A DNA stretch of 64,000 nucleotides from Brevibacillus fortis (GCF_003013395.1 NZ_PXZM01000012.1:1-64000), one strand, 5' to 3'. Positions 9,936 through 18,387 are shown, counted from the stretch's first letter. Notes: generated from the sequence alone by a model not told the origin. Made by a program: numbers and translations.

Positions 9936-11009
9936 TTATTGCGTGATTTCACGATTCCAACGGTCAATCCATGCTTTGGAGTGCTCGTTTACGAATTTCA
10001 TGTCCAGCATTTGCAATTTGTTTACGGTTTCTTCGCCGTACGTTACACCTTTTGCTTCTTCTTCCGTCAGTTGAACCGTTTTGTTTACAGGGGAATCGAT
10101 TTTCGCTTTTGCTGTTTTTTCCTGAACTTCCTTGCTCAGCTGATAGTTGATGAAGTCTTCTGCCAGCGCTTTGTTTTTCGAGCCTTTTACGATGTTAACT
10201 GTATTCATGACAGCGTATCCGCCACTTGCAGGTTGTACGAAAACAGCTTCTGGAACAGCAGCCTTGATGTCTTTGAAGTACATTTCCATGATTGGGCCTA
10301 CGCCGATCTCTTCTTGTCCAAACATGTTGACGTATTCGGAGGTCTTATCGTAGAACTTCACAATCCCCTTATTTACTTCCTTCATTTTCGCGAAAGCTTG
10401 GTCCTCATTGAATTCTTTGCTGCCTGCTACTTTGGAAGCACTGTCGAGGACCATCGGACCTGTTGTAGACGTAATGCTTGGCAATGTCAATTTGCCCGCC
10501 AGCTCTGGGTTCCACAGGTCTTTCCAATCCTTGATCTCGGATTGAACGAGCTTTGGATTGTAGGCGATTCCGAATTGCCCAATCGTATAAGCTGGGCCGT
10601 ACTCCTCGCCCAGTGGAGCTTTGGCGATATCGTAGATTTGATCCAGATTCGGGATGCGGCTGCGATCGATTTTTTCAAATGCCCCACTCTCAATCCCTTG
10701 CTGTGCATAGTAGTCAGAGAGATAGATCAAGTCTACATCGGAGCTGCCTTGACGAATTTTGTTCAAGCGCTCAGCGTTGTTCCCGATTTCCAAAACGATT
10801 TTTACGTTGTGTTCTTTTTCAAATGGCTCATATACTTCTTTACGGAAAAAGTCTTCGGAGAAGCCCCATGTGGAGATGACCAGCTTTTGTGGCTCGCCCT
10901 TGGCTTCGCCGCCAGCTCCTCCCGCTTGTGGTTGAGCATTGCTGCCACAGCCAGCGAGAGCAAGTGACATCACAGAAAAAGACAGGATTCCAGCAAGTAA
11001 TTTTTTCAT
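9936..11009 (-). CDS. ABC transporter substrate-binding lipoprotein (PotD-like)
   Basis: From the ATG at 11009 the protein has 357 residues. It starts with a lipoprotein signal ending LALAGC, so it is anchored outside the membrane. The fold is that of family-1 extracellular solute-binding proteins close to PotD and iron(III)-binding proteins (LVISTWGFSEDFFRKEVYEPFEKE). The longer frame from 11111 is rejected because it would start inside the terminator hairpin; the 11009 ATG has GGAGGAG at the right distance. First gene of the operon, downstream of the structured leader. Likely ligand is a purine nucleoside or base (inference). Confidence 0.9.
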   Translation of the reverse strand: MKKLLAGILSFSVMSLALAGCGSNAQPQAGGAGGEAKGEPQKLVISTWGFSEDFFRKEVYEPFEKEHNVKIVLEIGNNAERLNKIRQGSSDVDLIYLSDYYAQQGIESGAFEKIDRSRIPNLDQIYDIAKAPLGEEYGPAYTIGQFGIAYNPKLVQSEIKDWKDLWNPELAGKLTLPSITSTTGPMVLDSASKVAGSKEFNEDQAFAKMKEVNKGIVKFYDKTSEYVNMFGQEEIGVGPIMEMYFKDIKAAVPEAVFVQPASGGYAVMNTVNIVKGSKNKALAEDFINYQLSKEVQEKTAKAKIDSPVNKTVQLTEEEAKGVTYGEETVNKLQMLDMKFVNEHSKAWIDRWNREITQ

Positions 11010-11059
11010 CGTAATTCTCCTCCAGTTGGGTTCATTTGATGACAAAATATGGTGGTAAC

Positions 11060-11175
11060 AATAAAAAGAAAAGTACCCTTGATTAGAACGTTTCATTCTA
11101 AACAAGAGCACTTTTCTTCGTAAACAAAGAGAAGTGACACCCGTTTTACGCGTTGTCTACGGTCTCCCCTTAAGA
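11060..11175 (-). ncRNA. Candidate riboswitch/attenuator leader of the purine operon
   Basis: The minus-strand leader can form an intrinsic terminator (AAAAGTGCTCTTG at 11115-11103 with CAAGGGTACTTTT at 11081-11069, an inner TAGAA/TTCTA pair, then CTTTTT). The alternative antiterminator pairs CACTT and TCTT (11136-11127) with AAGA and AAGTG (11118-11109), using the same AAGTG. Upstream, GGGGAG (11169-11164) can pair with CTTCTC (11134-11129) and so sequester the antiterminator. Between them CCGT/ACGG and GACA/TGTC interleave as a possible H-type pseudoknot. This is riboswitch-like, but I could not match it to purine, preQ1, guanidine, PRPP or other classes I know. Confidence 0.55.
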
Positions 11176-11189
11176 TAGATCAAAAGAGA

Positions 11190-11202
11190 AAATCCGAACG
11201 AT
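11190..11202 (-). promoter_or_regulatory. PurBox-like operator upstream of the purine operon
   Basis: The plus-strand sequence AAATCCGAACGAT matches the Bacillus PurR box AWWWCCGAACWWT at 12 of 13 positions. It lies just before the candidate leader and just after the DUF2294 stop. PurR normally uses two boxes in inverted orientation; the partner here is weak (ATTCAG near 11224-11229), so the site is likely but not certain. Confidence 0.5.
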
Positions 11203-11206
11203 TGCG

Positions 11207-11563
11207 TCAGGTATTCAGTTCTGATTCAGCTAAAATAACATTCGTGATCGCCCACTGCGTAGGCGCATCATAGTCCCGCAGCACAGCTTCCAGCGGCAAG
11301 CCCATCTCTTCTTCCAGTCGCTCTTTCAGTCTTTTCTTATAGAGAAGAGACATGCGAAAATCGACTTCGAGCTTGAGGGCTGGCGCTTCTCCTTCCAACG
11401 CTTGTGAGCGCGGAGAGCGGCGATGCTTGGCTTGGAACGTAATCATCTGATTTTCAATCGTGACTCGGAGCAAAGTCGTTCCAAATCCGAACAACTCTTT
11501 GGCTATCTCATTATAGATGGCAGACAGCTTTTTTCTGGTTTCATTGGAGTCCACTAGAGTCAT
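11207..11563 (-). CDS. DUF2294 family protein
   Basis: A small cytoplasmic protein of 118 residues from the ATG at 11563, starting MTLVDSNETRKKLSAIYNE. It matches the DUF2294 family by length and pattern (KELFGFGTTLLRVTIENQMI..., then a C-terminal HKxR-like basic and acidic stretch). Function is unknown. I prefer this ATG over that at 11596 because AGGTG lies five nt upstream and because the -10 box (11605-11610) would place the transcript start almost on the 11596 codon. No membrane segment. It precedes the purine operon on the same strand but has its own promoter. Confidence 0.8.
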   Translation of the reverse strand: MTLVDSNETRKKLSAIYNEIAKELFGFGTTLLRVTIENQMITFQAKHRRSPRSQALEGEAPALKLEVDFRMSLLYKKRLKERLEEEMGLPLEAVLRDYDAPTQWAITNVILAESELNT

Positions 11564-11604
11564 GTCATCACCTGCGATAGCTGGTATCGGGTTCATTCGC
11601 TCTC

Positions 11605-11633
11605 ATTATACATATGATTTTTTCATTCTTCAA
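11605..11633 (-). promoter_or_regulatory. Sigma-A promoter of the DUF2294 gene
   Basis: On the minus strand TTGAAG and a perfect TATAAT are separated by 17 nt. It fixes the likely translation start of the downstream gene at 11563. Confidence 0.7.
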
Positions 11634-11696
11634 TATAATATTCGTATTTTGATCAATTTCACATTTTTCCAGCAAGTCATTCGTTTGCAAAAACAT

Positions 11697-11725
11697 TTGA
11701 CACCCGCAAAATCAGTAGTTATAAT
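11697..11725 (+). promoter_or_regulatory. Consensus sigma-A promoter of metQNI
   Basis: Perfect TTGACA (11697-11702) and TATAAT (11720-11725) with a 17-nt spacer, about 60 nt before the SAM riboswitch. Confidence 0.85.
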
Positions 11726-11784
11726 CCAACTATCCAAATACGAATTAGTAACAATTGTTTGGACTTTCAATTTCATAGCACATT

Positions 11785-11888
11785 CTCTTATGAAGAGAGG
11801 TTGAGGGACTGGCCCTATGACACCTCGGCAACCTATCACACTTGATACGGTGCCAAATCCAGCGGATTTATTCCGACAGATAAGAGAG
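11785..11888 (+). ncRNA. SAM-I (S-box) riboswitch
   Basis: The closing stem pairs CTCTTA (11785-11790) with TAAGAG (11881-11886). The core has the conserved S-box pieces AGAGAGGTTGAGGGACTGGCCC, ACCTCGGCAACC and GGTGCCAAATCC in the standard order. It binds S-adenosylmethionine and, when occupied, lets the terminator at 11925-11953 form, shutting off the methionine importer below it. Confidence 0.97.
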
Positions 11889-11924
11889 GTATTGTTGCAG
11901 TGTGGTTTACATACTCGCAGTTCC

Positions 11925-11953
11925 AGCCTCTTTCAGTCGGAAGAGGCTTTTTT
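11925..11953 (+). terminator. Terminator of the SAM riboswitch expression platform
   Basis: AGCCTCTT (11925-11932) pairs with AAGAGGCT (11941-11948) and a T run follows, 38 nt before the metQ start. Confidence 0.9.
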
Positions 11954-11990
11954 CTATTCCATCTTACATCCAGAGAAAAGGGGTATTTTC

Positions 11991-12821
11991 ATGAAAAAGA
12001 CTGGTCTACTGCTCACTACACTACTGCTCGCTGCATCGCTCGTAACGGCTTGCGGCGGTAAACAAGAAACCGCTCCCGCTAACGGTGGCGCTGCTGCTGA
12101 ACAAACCTCGCTCAAAGTGGGCGTCACTGGCGGCCCGCACGAAGAGATTCTGAATAAAGTCAAAGAAGTTGCAAAAGGGAAAGGTCTCGAAGTCGAAGTC
12201 GTCGTTTTCAATGATTATGTACAGCCGAACCAAGCGCTCGACAAAGGCAATCTCGATGTGAACAGCTTCCAAACCATCCCGTTCTTGGCGAAGTTCAATC
12301 AAGACCATAAAACGAAAATCATCGAGGTTGGCAAAACCGTCACGTATCCGATGGGCCTTTACTCCACCAAGCATAAAAAAGTGGAAGACATTCCAGCAGG
12401 CGGCGTTGTCGGCATTCAAAACGACCCTACTAACCGAGCGCGTGCCCTGTTGCTCTATCAGGCAGCTGGCTTGATTAAGCTCAAGGATGGCGTGGGCGAC
12501 AATGCAACACCACTGGACATCGTAGAAAATCCAAAAAATTTGCAATTCAAAGAGCTGGAGGCTGCTTTCCTAGCACGCTCGCTGAGAAACGTAGAGGTCG
12601 CTTCGATTAATACGAACTTCGCCATGGAAGCTGGCTACACCCCGAAAAAAGATGCGATCTTCGCTGAGACAGCCGACTCTCCATACGTAAACATCTTGGC
12701 AGTCAATGAAGCCAACAAAGACAACCCAGCTGTCAAAAAGCTGGTGGACATCTACCGTTCGGAAGAAGTGAAGAAATTCATCGACGAACGTTTTGAAGGA
12801 GCTGTACTGCCGTCCTGGTAA
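11991..12821 (+). CDS. metQ: Methionine ABC transporter substrate-binding lipoprotein
   Basis: The 276-residue NlpA/MetQ-family lipoprotein begins with a signal ending SLVTAC, then a mature domain LKVGVTGGPHEEILNKVKEVA typical of methionine-binding proteins. The ATG at 11991 is used with an AAAAGGGG ribosome site; the longer frame from 11817 would run through the riboswitch and is rejected. It captures methionine outside the membrane for MetN/MetI, encoded immediately downstream. SAM-I control upstream agrees with the assignment. Confidence 0.95.
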   Translation: MKKTGLLLTTLLLAASLVTACGGKQETAPANGGAAAEQTSLKVGVTGGPHEEILNKVKEVAKGKGLEVEVVVFNDYVQPNQALDKGNLDVNSFQTIPFLAKFNQDHKTKIIEVGKTVTYPMGLYSTKHKKVEDIPAGGVVGIQNDPTNRARALLLYQAAGLIKLKDGVGDNATPLDIVENPKNLQFKELEAAFLARSLRNVEVASINTNFAMEAGYTPKKDAIFAETADSPYVNILAVNEANKDNPAVKKLVDIYRSEEVKKFIDERFEGAVLPSW

Positions 12822-12863
12822 GATCGACGCCGGGAACATCAAGAACAACAAGGAGAACTCGTT

Positions 12864-13901
12864 ATGATACAGCTAACCGATATTCATAAGTCGTATAAAG
12901 TAGGAAACAAGCAGGTAAAGGCATTGAAGGGCGTGTCCCTGCAGGTGGAAAAAGGGCAAATCTACGGGGTTATCGGCTTTAGCGGAGCGGGGAAAAGTAC
13001 CCTGCTCCGTACCATCAACCTGTTGGAGAAGCCGACCAGCGGTTCTGTGATCGTCAATGGCCAGAACATGCTGACCCTCAAGGAAAAAGAACTGCGGCAA
13101 GCCCGCAAAAAGATCGGGATTATTTTTCAACACTTCAACCTGCTCTCTTCCTATAATGTCTTTGACAATGTGGCGGAAATCTTGCGGATGAATCGCGTCC
13201 CCAAAGATGTCATTAAGCGCAAGGTAGAAGACCTTCTCGGCTTGGTTGGCTTGTCTGATAAAGCAAACGCTTATCCTTCTCAGCTATCCGGGGGACAAAA
13301 GCAACGGGTGGGCATCGCTCGTGCGCTGGCGACCGATCCGGAGATCCTGCTCTGTGACGAAGCGACTTCCGCTCTCGACCCGCAGACGACCGAATCAATT
13401 CTGGAGCTGTTGCTCGACATCAATCGGAAGTTTAACCTGACCATCGTGCTGATTACACACGAAATGCAGGTCATTAAGAAAATTTGCGACCAGGTAGCCA
13501 TCATGGAAAACGGTGTCGTCATTGAGCAAGGCTCTGTTTTGGATATTTTCAGCAATCCACAAGAGCAAACGACTCGTAATTTTATCAAAACGGTTTTTGA
13601 CGATCAGGTACCGCAGGAGATTTTGTCCAAGATCAAGGAAAGCGGGCCCGTATCCAAAATTGTTCGCGTAGCCTTTCGCGGTGATGCTGCTCTCGATCCG
13701 GTTCTAGGGACGCTGTCTGCACGGTTTCCGATTAGCACCAATCTGTTGTACGGCTCGATTACGACCATTAAAGGAACGGCTCTCGGCATTTTGCTTTTGC
13801 ACATATCCGGTGAAGAACAGGACATTCAGGACGGCATTCGCTTCTTGCGCGAATCCGTCTACCGCGTAGATATTGTGTCACCAGAGGAGGTGCGGAGCTA
13901 A
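12864..13901 (+). CDS. metN: Methionine ABC transporter ATP-binding protein
   Basis: The 345-residue ATPase has Walker A GFSGAGKST (residues 38-46), signature LSGGQKQRVGIARAL, Walker B ILLCDEATSALDP and a C-terminal NIL/ACT-like regulatory domain (about 265-345) that in MetN binds methionine and gives trans-inhibition. It ends by sharing one base with the metI start (TAATG), indicating translational coupling. Confidence 0.96.
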   Translation: MIQLTDIHKSYKVGNKQVKALKGVSLQVEKGQIYGVIGFSGAGKSTLLRTINLLEKPTSGSVIVNGQNMLTLKEKELRQARKKIGIIFQHFNLLSSYNVFDNVAEILRMNRVPKDVIKRKVEDLLGLVGLSDKANAYPSQLSGGQKQRVGIARALATDPEILLCDEATSALDPQTTESILELLLDINRKFNLTIVLITHEMQVIKKICDQVAIMENGVVIEQGSVLDIFSNPQEQTTRNFIKTVFDDQVPQEILSKIKESGPVSKIVRVAFRGDAALDPVLGTLSARFPISTNLLYGSITTIKGTALGILLLHISGEEQDIQDGIRFLRESVYRVDIVSPEEVRS

Positions 13902-14563
13902 TGGAGCGTCTGATTGAAATGATTCCCGTATTCGGGCAATCGCTGCAAGAGACCGTCATCATGGTTGGGTTTTCATTATTCATTGCGACACTGATCGGGA
14001 TTCCACTTGGGATTTTGCTCGTCATCACACAGGCGAATCACCTTTTCCCGAACAAATTCATCTATCACACGCTCAATACGATCATCAACATCGTGCGTTC
14101 ATTGCCTTTTATTATCCTAATGGTCGCCATCATTCCTTTTACGGAGCTGATCGTGGGTACTTCGATCGGGATTGAAGGAGCGATTGTACCACTCATCGTC
14201 TATACGTCGCCTTACATCTCGCGCCTGATGGAAACAGCGTTGCATGACGTAGACCGTGGCGTGATCGAAGCGTATCAGGCAATGGGTGCGTCCCGGAGCC
14301 AGATTATTTTTCGCATCATGCTGCGTGAAGCACGGCCTGGCATCGTCCTCTGCCTGACGATTGCGACTATCGGCTTGATCGGTGCTACTGCTATGGCCGG
14401 CGCAGTCGGTGCGGGCGGTCTCGGAGATCTGGCTTTGCGCTACGGCTACCAGCAATGGGACATCGAAGTCATGATCATTACCGTCATTATTCTCGTCGTC
14501 TTGGTCCAGCTCATTCAGTCGTTGGGCAACTGGGCGGCTCGAAAACTGAAAAAGAGTGCGTAA
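13901..14563 (+). CDS. metI: Methionine ABC transporter permease
   Basis: The 220-residue inner-membrane permease has about five membrane segments and the EAA loop EAYQAMGASRSQIIFRIMLREA (about residues 125-146) that contacts MetN. Length and sequence are typical of MetI. Last gene of the S-box-controlled operon. Confidence 0.96.
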   Translation: MERLIEMIPVFGQSLQETVIMVGFSLFIATLIGIPLGILLVITQANHLFPNKFIYHTLNTIINIVRSLPFIILMVAIIPFTELIVGTSIGIEGAIVPLIVYTSPYISRLMETALHDVDRGVIEAYQAMGASRSQIIFRIMLREARPGIVLCLTIATIGLIGATAMAGAVGAGGLGDLALRYGYQQWDIEVMIITVIILVVLVQLIQSLGNWAARKLKKSA

Positions 14564-14630
14564 ATAGGAGAACCCCTGACCAGATTGTGATCTTCCCCCT
14601 GTCTTGGACACAAACCTTCATCTAGCCAGA

Positions 14631-14660
14631 CTGAGCTCGGTATTGTACCGAGCTCAGATT
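14631..14660 (+). terminator. Hairpin downstream of metI
   Basis: A perfect 12-bp stem, CTGAGCTCGGTA / TACCGAGCTCAG, with a 3-nt loop, then ATTGTTTG. The T tract is poor, so it may be a weak terminator or an mRNA 3'-end stabiliser. Confidence 0.55.
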
Positions 14661-14873
14661 GTTTGAACGGTCCTGAATGCGCTCGTAATTATAAAATAAA
14701 TCACTAACGTTACATTAATGCAGTCAAAATACACAAAAAATCGCTCTACGTCGATGTGAACATAAAAAAATCCTTTACAAAAGAGATAGTTATATGGAAA
14801 TGGAGACAAAACAGAAGAAGGTGAAACATGTCCTTCAGTTCATTAAGACAACGAATTCACAGGGATTTCCACT

Positions 14874-15029
14874 ATGTTGATTAGGTGTCTATTGAAATTG
14901 TCCGCACAAGAGATTATTGAGAAGTACCGTAGTCGTTGGGAGAGCCAAGAAGCGGTTCATAATCATGTCTTTATTGCCCTGATCGCCTTTTGTTTACTCG
15001 TACTGGCTAAAATCTTCTCAACATGCTAA
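14874..15029 (+). pseudogene. IS4-family transposase remnant
   Basis: A 51-residue frame reads ...EIIEKYRSRWESQEAVHNHVFIALIAFCLLVLAKIF. The first part matches the E-K-Y-x-x-R-W box around the last catalytic Glu of IS4-type DDE transposases and the second matches their C-terminal hydrophobic segment, but about twenty residues that normally lie between them are missing. Nothing upstream restores a full transposase. It is a decayed insertion sequence with an internal deletion. A short stopped frame just before it (14828-14884) may be part of the same debris. Confidence 0.6.
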
Positions 15030-15766
15030 AAAAGCCTACTTCAAATATACCGATGGTTACGGGTGACGCTCTGAGATGACATCTATATCTGGTGGGGACT
15101 GGACTGTTAACGTCGCCGAATGCTTGCATTCAGAAAAATCAGTTTAAAACCCTTAAAATTTATAATGCAACGCTAGTGATATCCTCAAATTGAATTTTTA
15201 AAATAATCCCCTTATATACTCCTGACAAATTTGCAAGTTGTCTAATAGTAAGGTTAGCTTGTTCCTGATTTTTTTATGACATCACCGATGGTAGTAAGAA
15301 TGAAGCATCCATATTTTCCCTCCGCTTTTTCATCCTCCAACAAAATCCTTATCAATCCGGATATTAGCATTTGTATCTTTTTTTAAAAACTAGCGGATTG
15401 CTGCCAGGATGTGAAAACCTTACAAGTTCAATTTTTCGAGGTTGAATTTTACTCCAAAGATTTCGTCAAATGGTAATTCGAGATACGTTTGACAAGCAAA
15501 TTTCATGAATACTCTTCTCTTCTGCTCTCAAGCAATGTAACGATATCCTTTATCCTACTCTATTAACTTATGTCTCCTGGAAGATTAATTTGGTGGTTAA
15601 TGCAGGGAAATTTTAAAAAGGTGGTATTTGGATATTTTAAAGTTGTTCGAAAACAAAATGTTGATTGTTTACTTATTTGGTAATATTATGTAATTGTGTC
15701 TGCACAATGATTATAACCCCCGAAACAACAAAAAAATTACATTTACTATTCTAAAAGGAGAATTAG
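15030..15766. other. AT-rich intergenic stretch
   Basis: I see no convincing gene, RNA or repeat in this 0.7-kb AT-rich stretch between the transposase remnant and a secreted protein gene. It is rich in stop codons in all frames and looks like degraded accessory DNA. Only the ribosome site AAAGGAG at its right end (15754-15760) belongs to a recognisable feature. Confidence 0.5.
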
Positions 15767-15769
15767 TTG

Positions 15770-16645
15770 ATGAATCTAACAATGAAAAAACAATTTTCTC
15801 TTGTGATGTCAGCTTTTTTAGTCTCTCTAGCATTCGCTAACCCTACGTTGGCTATTGAATCGAAGGTTACAAACAAAAGTAGCGAAAATATCAGCGATAA
15901 TTTGCTAGAAAAATTGCATGATGCTGATTTCTCAGATGCACAAATAACATTACTCTCTGAAAGTACTTTAAAGCTATTAAGTAAAACAAAAAAGCTAAAA
16001 AAATTGGATAGTGAGTTAGTTGAACAAGGAGAATTGAGTGAAGATCCAGATACTGGTGAAATAGTTGAGTTCTTAGAGTTTAAAAAAGGCGAGGTAACAA
16101 CTCGTTCAACAGGCTCACTTGACATGGACTTAGATGTTGAAGCATGGGAAGTAGATAGTGACATAACAGGTGAAAAAAAACTCCTGATTGTTGCATCATA
16201 CAACTGGAACGATACACCAAACAATCGATGGACAGATGCTATCTCTTTAGGGTGGCCTGAAAGTACAGGATGGTATATACCTACAGATTCAGATGACGAT
16301 GTTGACCAATTCTATGCCAATGATTATATACTTGAAAAAGCATATCCAAGGGACAAGGAAATTCGGTATTCTAAGACTAGAAGACCGGACGCAGCGGAAC
16401 CTAACGCAGGTGTAGGACATGAAATTGACTTACCAGGGACTGTGACAGCTCTTGATTTTTATGGAGGGATGGAACAGTATGTATATTTTGACGAAAATGA
16501 TTCAGGAAAAACTAACGTAAAAACAGTCTATGGTCACTCGCAAGCTAGTTTTACGCCGGCTTTTACTGTATTTCCAGCTGGACTTTCAGTCGAGCCCGGG
16601 AATACAATATCGACAGAGTACGCAATAACAACTATAAAGTGGTGA
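15770..16645 (+). CDS. Secreted protein of unknown function
   Basis: The 291-residue protein has a signal peptide (MKKQFSLVMSAFLVSLAFA, cleavage near ...ANPTLA). The mature part has an acidic, lysine-rich helical region (about 30-85) and then a probable beta-rich domain with many aromatic and Asp residues (SYNWNDTPNNRWTDAISLGW, YANDYILEKAYP). I do not recognise the family. Start is ATG at 15770, nine nt after AGGAG; a TTG three bases earlier is also possible. Codon use and AT content differ from neighbouring genes, as for acquired DNA. It is followed by a terminator and a small membrane-peptide gene. Confidence 0.75.
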   Translation: MNLTMKKQFSLVMSAFLVSLAFANPTLAIESKVTNKSSENISDNLLEKLHDADFSDAQITLLSESTLKLLSKTKKLKKLDSELVEQGELSEDPDTGEIVEFLEFKKGEVTTRSTGSLDMDLDVEAWEVDSDITGEKKLLIVASYNWNDTPNNRWTDAISLGWPESTGWYIPTDSDDDVDQFYANDYILEKAYPRDKEIRYSKTRRPDAAEPNAGVGHEIDLPGTVTALDFYGGMEQYVYFDENDSGKTNVKTVYGHSQASFTPAFTVFPAGLSVEPGNTISTEYAITTIKW

Positions 16646-16650
16646 AAATT

Positions 16651-16683
16651 AAAAGAGGCTCTCCAACTTGGGGCCTCTTTTAT
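16651..16683 (+). terminator. Intrinsic terminator after the secreted protein gene
   Basis: AAAAGAGGC (16651-16659) pairs with GCCTCTTTT (16673-16681). The next small gene begins 18 nt later. Confidence 0.7.
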
Positions 16684-16700
16684 AAAGGAGATACACAAAA

Positions 16701-16850
16701 ATGGCACCGTATATTTCTATTGTAGTATTAACTTTATTGTTTGAAGCATTTGTGTTCGTATTTCTTCGCCCATATTTTGAATATATTAATCTATCACTTA
16801 TTGTGACTCAATTTTGGATTCTCTTATACAAAAAAAAAGGCAAAAAGTAA
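16701..16850 (+). CDS. Small membrane peptide, unknown function
   Basis: A 49-residue frame, MAPYISIVVLTLLFEAFVFV..., with one or two hydrophobic segments and a basic tail (YKKKGKK). It has a good AAAGGAG ribosome site ten nt upstream. It shares the low GC content of the upstream secreted protein and may belong with it. No family recognised; the good ribosome site and membrane-like composition are the only support. Confidence 0.45.
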   Translation: MAPYISIVVLTLLFEAFVFVFLRPYFEYINLSLIVTQFWILLYKKKGKK

Positions 16851-17610
16851 GAATGTGTGAAGGCTCACAAAAGTGTTGACCACTTGCTAAACATATTAGT
16901 TTTACCCACCTCGCAGAATGAAAACAAATCATCAATTGCACACCTATTAGCAAAATTTTCGCTTAGCCAAGGAGCGTCAAGGGATTGCGTAGCAAGGGGT
17001 TACCCTTAATTCTTGATGAGTATTGGCTCAGGAAATAAAATGCTATTTTGTATGAAATGAAGCAATTTTTGTAAATCAACCTGAAAACGAACAAGACTGT
17101 ATCACTTGTTTAAGAGAATATAAATATAGAATTACTACTATTTAAGCTATACAAATATAAGAATCAACTGCAAAATGTATTTTCATGTTCTTGGAGACTC
17201 TTTTGGAGAGTAAGAGGTTAACATAGAGAAGCCATTGACATGCTACTTGCTATGTCAATGGCTTTCTGTAGTTACTACTAGCACAGTAACTCTATCCGCT
17301 ATCTTAGTTTTGAACAATGACTAGGTATACGAAGTACTATGGAACCATTGATCTACATATCCACCTGGTTCTGGAGATCTCAGGAAGAGACAGAAACGTG
17401 ATTTTCTATGTTTCCCATCCACGCCTGCATTTGATCATTTTTTAACAAAAATGTTAATTTACAGAAATAATTTCCCCGGACGTTGCTCCTCAAAAGCTTT
17501 TTTGTAGATATTTACAGAGTTCGTCACCGAAAGTTCGTTGGAATTTCGTCCAATATTCATGTAGACTTATATATACAAGTCATTTTAATGAGAGGGGCTA
17601 CTCAAATCAC
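16851..17610. other. AT-rich intergenic stretch with one strong hairpin
   Basis: No gene is supported here. A perfect 13-bp inverted repeat (17229-17241 with 17252-17264, AAGCCATTGACAT) with a 10-nt loop lies in the middle and could terminate transcription in either direction. The right end holds the GAGAGGGG ribosome site of the next gene. Confidence 0.5.
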
Positions 17611-18042
17611 ATGAAAAAACTCATCATGATGTTGGTTGCCGTAATGCTCGTACTCGCTCCGGCTGGAGGATTCATTGATCATGCCGACGCGAAAGGCTAT
17701 AAGTCCGGGAAAAAATCTTTTAACTCTAATACGGCTCCTACGAATACGCAAACACCTAACAAAGCCGATTCAAATGTAAATGCGACAACAAATAAAGGTA
17801 CAACAACTCCTGCTGCTACAGCAAGCAAAAGCGGCGGTTTCATGAAAGGTCTCATGATTGGTGGTCTGGCTGGTTTGCTGTTTGGCACGCTGTTCTCTGA
17901 CATGGGTATCCTGGGCTCCATCCTTGGCTTCATGATCAATTTGATGGCGATCCTCGCTGTGATTATCCTGATCCGCAAAGTGATCGTCTACTTTAAAAAC
18001 AAGCGTGAGAAGGAACAGGAACTGAACGCATGGAAAAGATAA
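17611..18042 (+). CDS. Small membrane protein with Tim44-like N-terminal architecture
   Basis: The 143-residue protein has a signal-like segment (1-27), a low-complexity Asn/Thr/Lys linker (about 30-72), a Gly-rich hydrophobic segment (SGGFMKGLMIGGLAGLLFGTLF, 74-95) and a second membrane helix (about 100-127) with a basic tail. This order resembles the N-terminal part of bacterial proteins annotated Tim44-like, but the Tim44 domain itself is absent. Its end overlaps the next gene (yxcD-like) by 13 nt, so the two are cotranslated. Role unknown. Confidence 0.7.
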   Translation: MKKLIMMLVAVMLVLAPAGGFIDHADAKGYKSGKKSFNSNTAPTNTQTPNKADSNVNATTNKGTTTPAATASKSGGFMKGLMIGGLAGLLFGTLFSDMGILGSILGFMINLMAILAVIILIRKVIVYFKNKREKEQELNAWKR

Positions 18043-18323
18043 CGTTCTCCGAACAAGATATCATTAACGCGATCTGCATTCACGCAGCCTACAAAAAGCA
18101 GGTGAAGCCACAAGACATCTCCGTCGAACTGATGTGGGACGAAGAATACGGCTTTTCTGCTGAAGTGCACTGGGTGGATCGCCAACAAGTCTTCATCGAG
18201 ATTAATATGATTGAAGCGATTCGCTACTACCTGGAGACCCAGATGCAGCGCAACCCTTATTCCGCCGGTATCGAGCTGGTATTGGACGACGAACAGGGTA
18301 TCATCGCTCATATCACCTACTAA
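18030..18323 (+). CDS. yxcD: YxcD-family (DUF2653) protein
   Basis: A 97-residue cytoplasmic protein matching the DUF2653/YxcD family over its full length (MEKITFSEQDIINAICIHAA..., VELMWDEEYGFSAEVHW). Function is unknown in Bacillus. It overlaps the upstream membrane-protein gene, suggesting a joint role. Confidence 0.85.
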   Translation: MEKITFSEQDIINAICIHAAYKKQVKPQDISVELMWDEEYGFSAEVHWVDRQQVFIEINMIEAIRYYLETQMQRNPYSAGIELVLDDEQGIIAHITY

Positions 18324-18348
18324 CACTGGATCATCGTTTCTTAACCCA

Positions 18349-18387
18349 AGGCCAATTTGTTCACGCATGTGAGCAGGTTGGCTTTTT
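18349..18387 (+). terminator. Intrinsic terminator after yxcD
   Basis: GGCCAA / TTGGC outer pairs and an inner TGTTCAC/GTGAGCA stem are followed by TTTTT. Confidence 0.65.

Noticed and set aside
11060..11175. Guanine/adenine riboswitch call for the purine operon leader
   Set aside because: The conserved purine-aptamer core and kissing loops are not visible; only the terminator/antiterminator logic is supported.
11817..11990. N-terminal extension of metQ
   Set aside because: It covers the SAM riboswitch and terminator; the true start has a ribosome site and leads straight into the lipoprotein signal.
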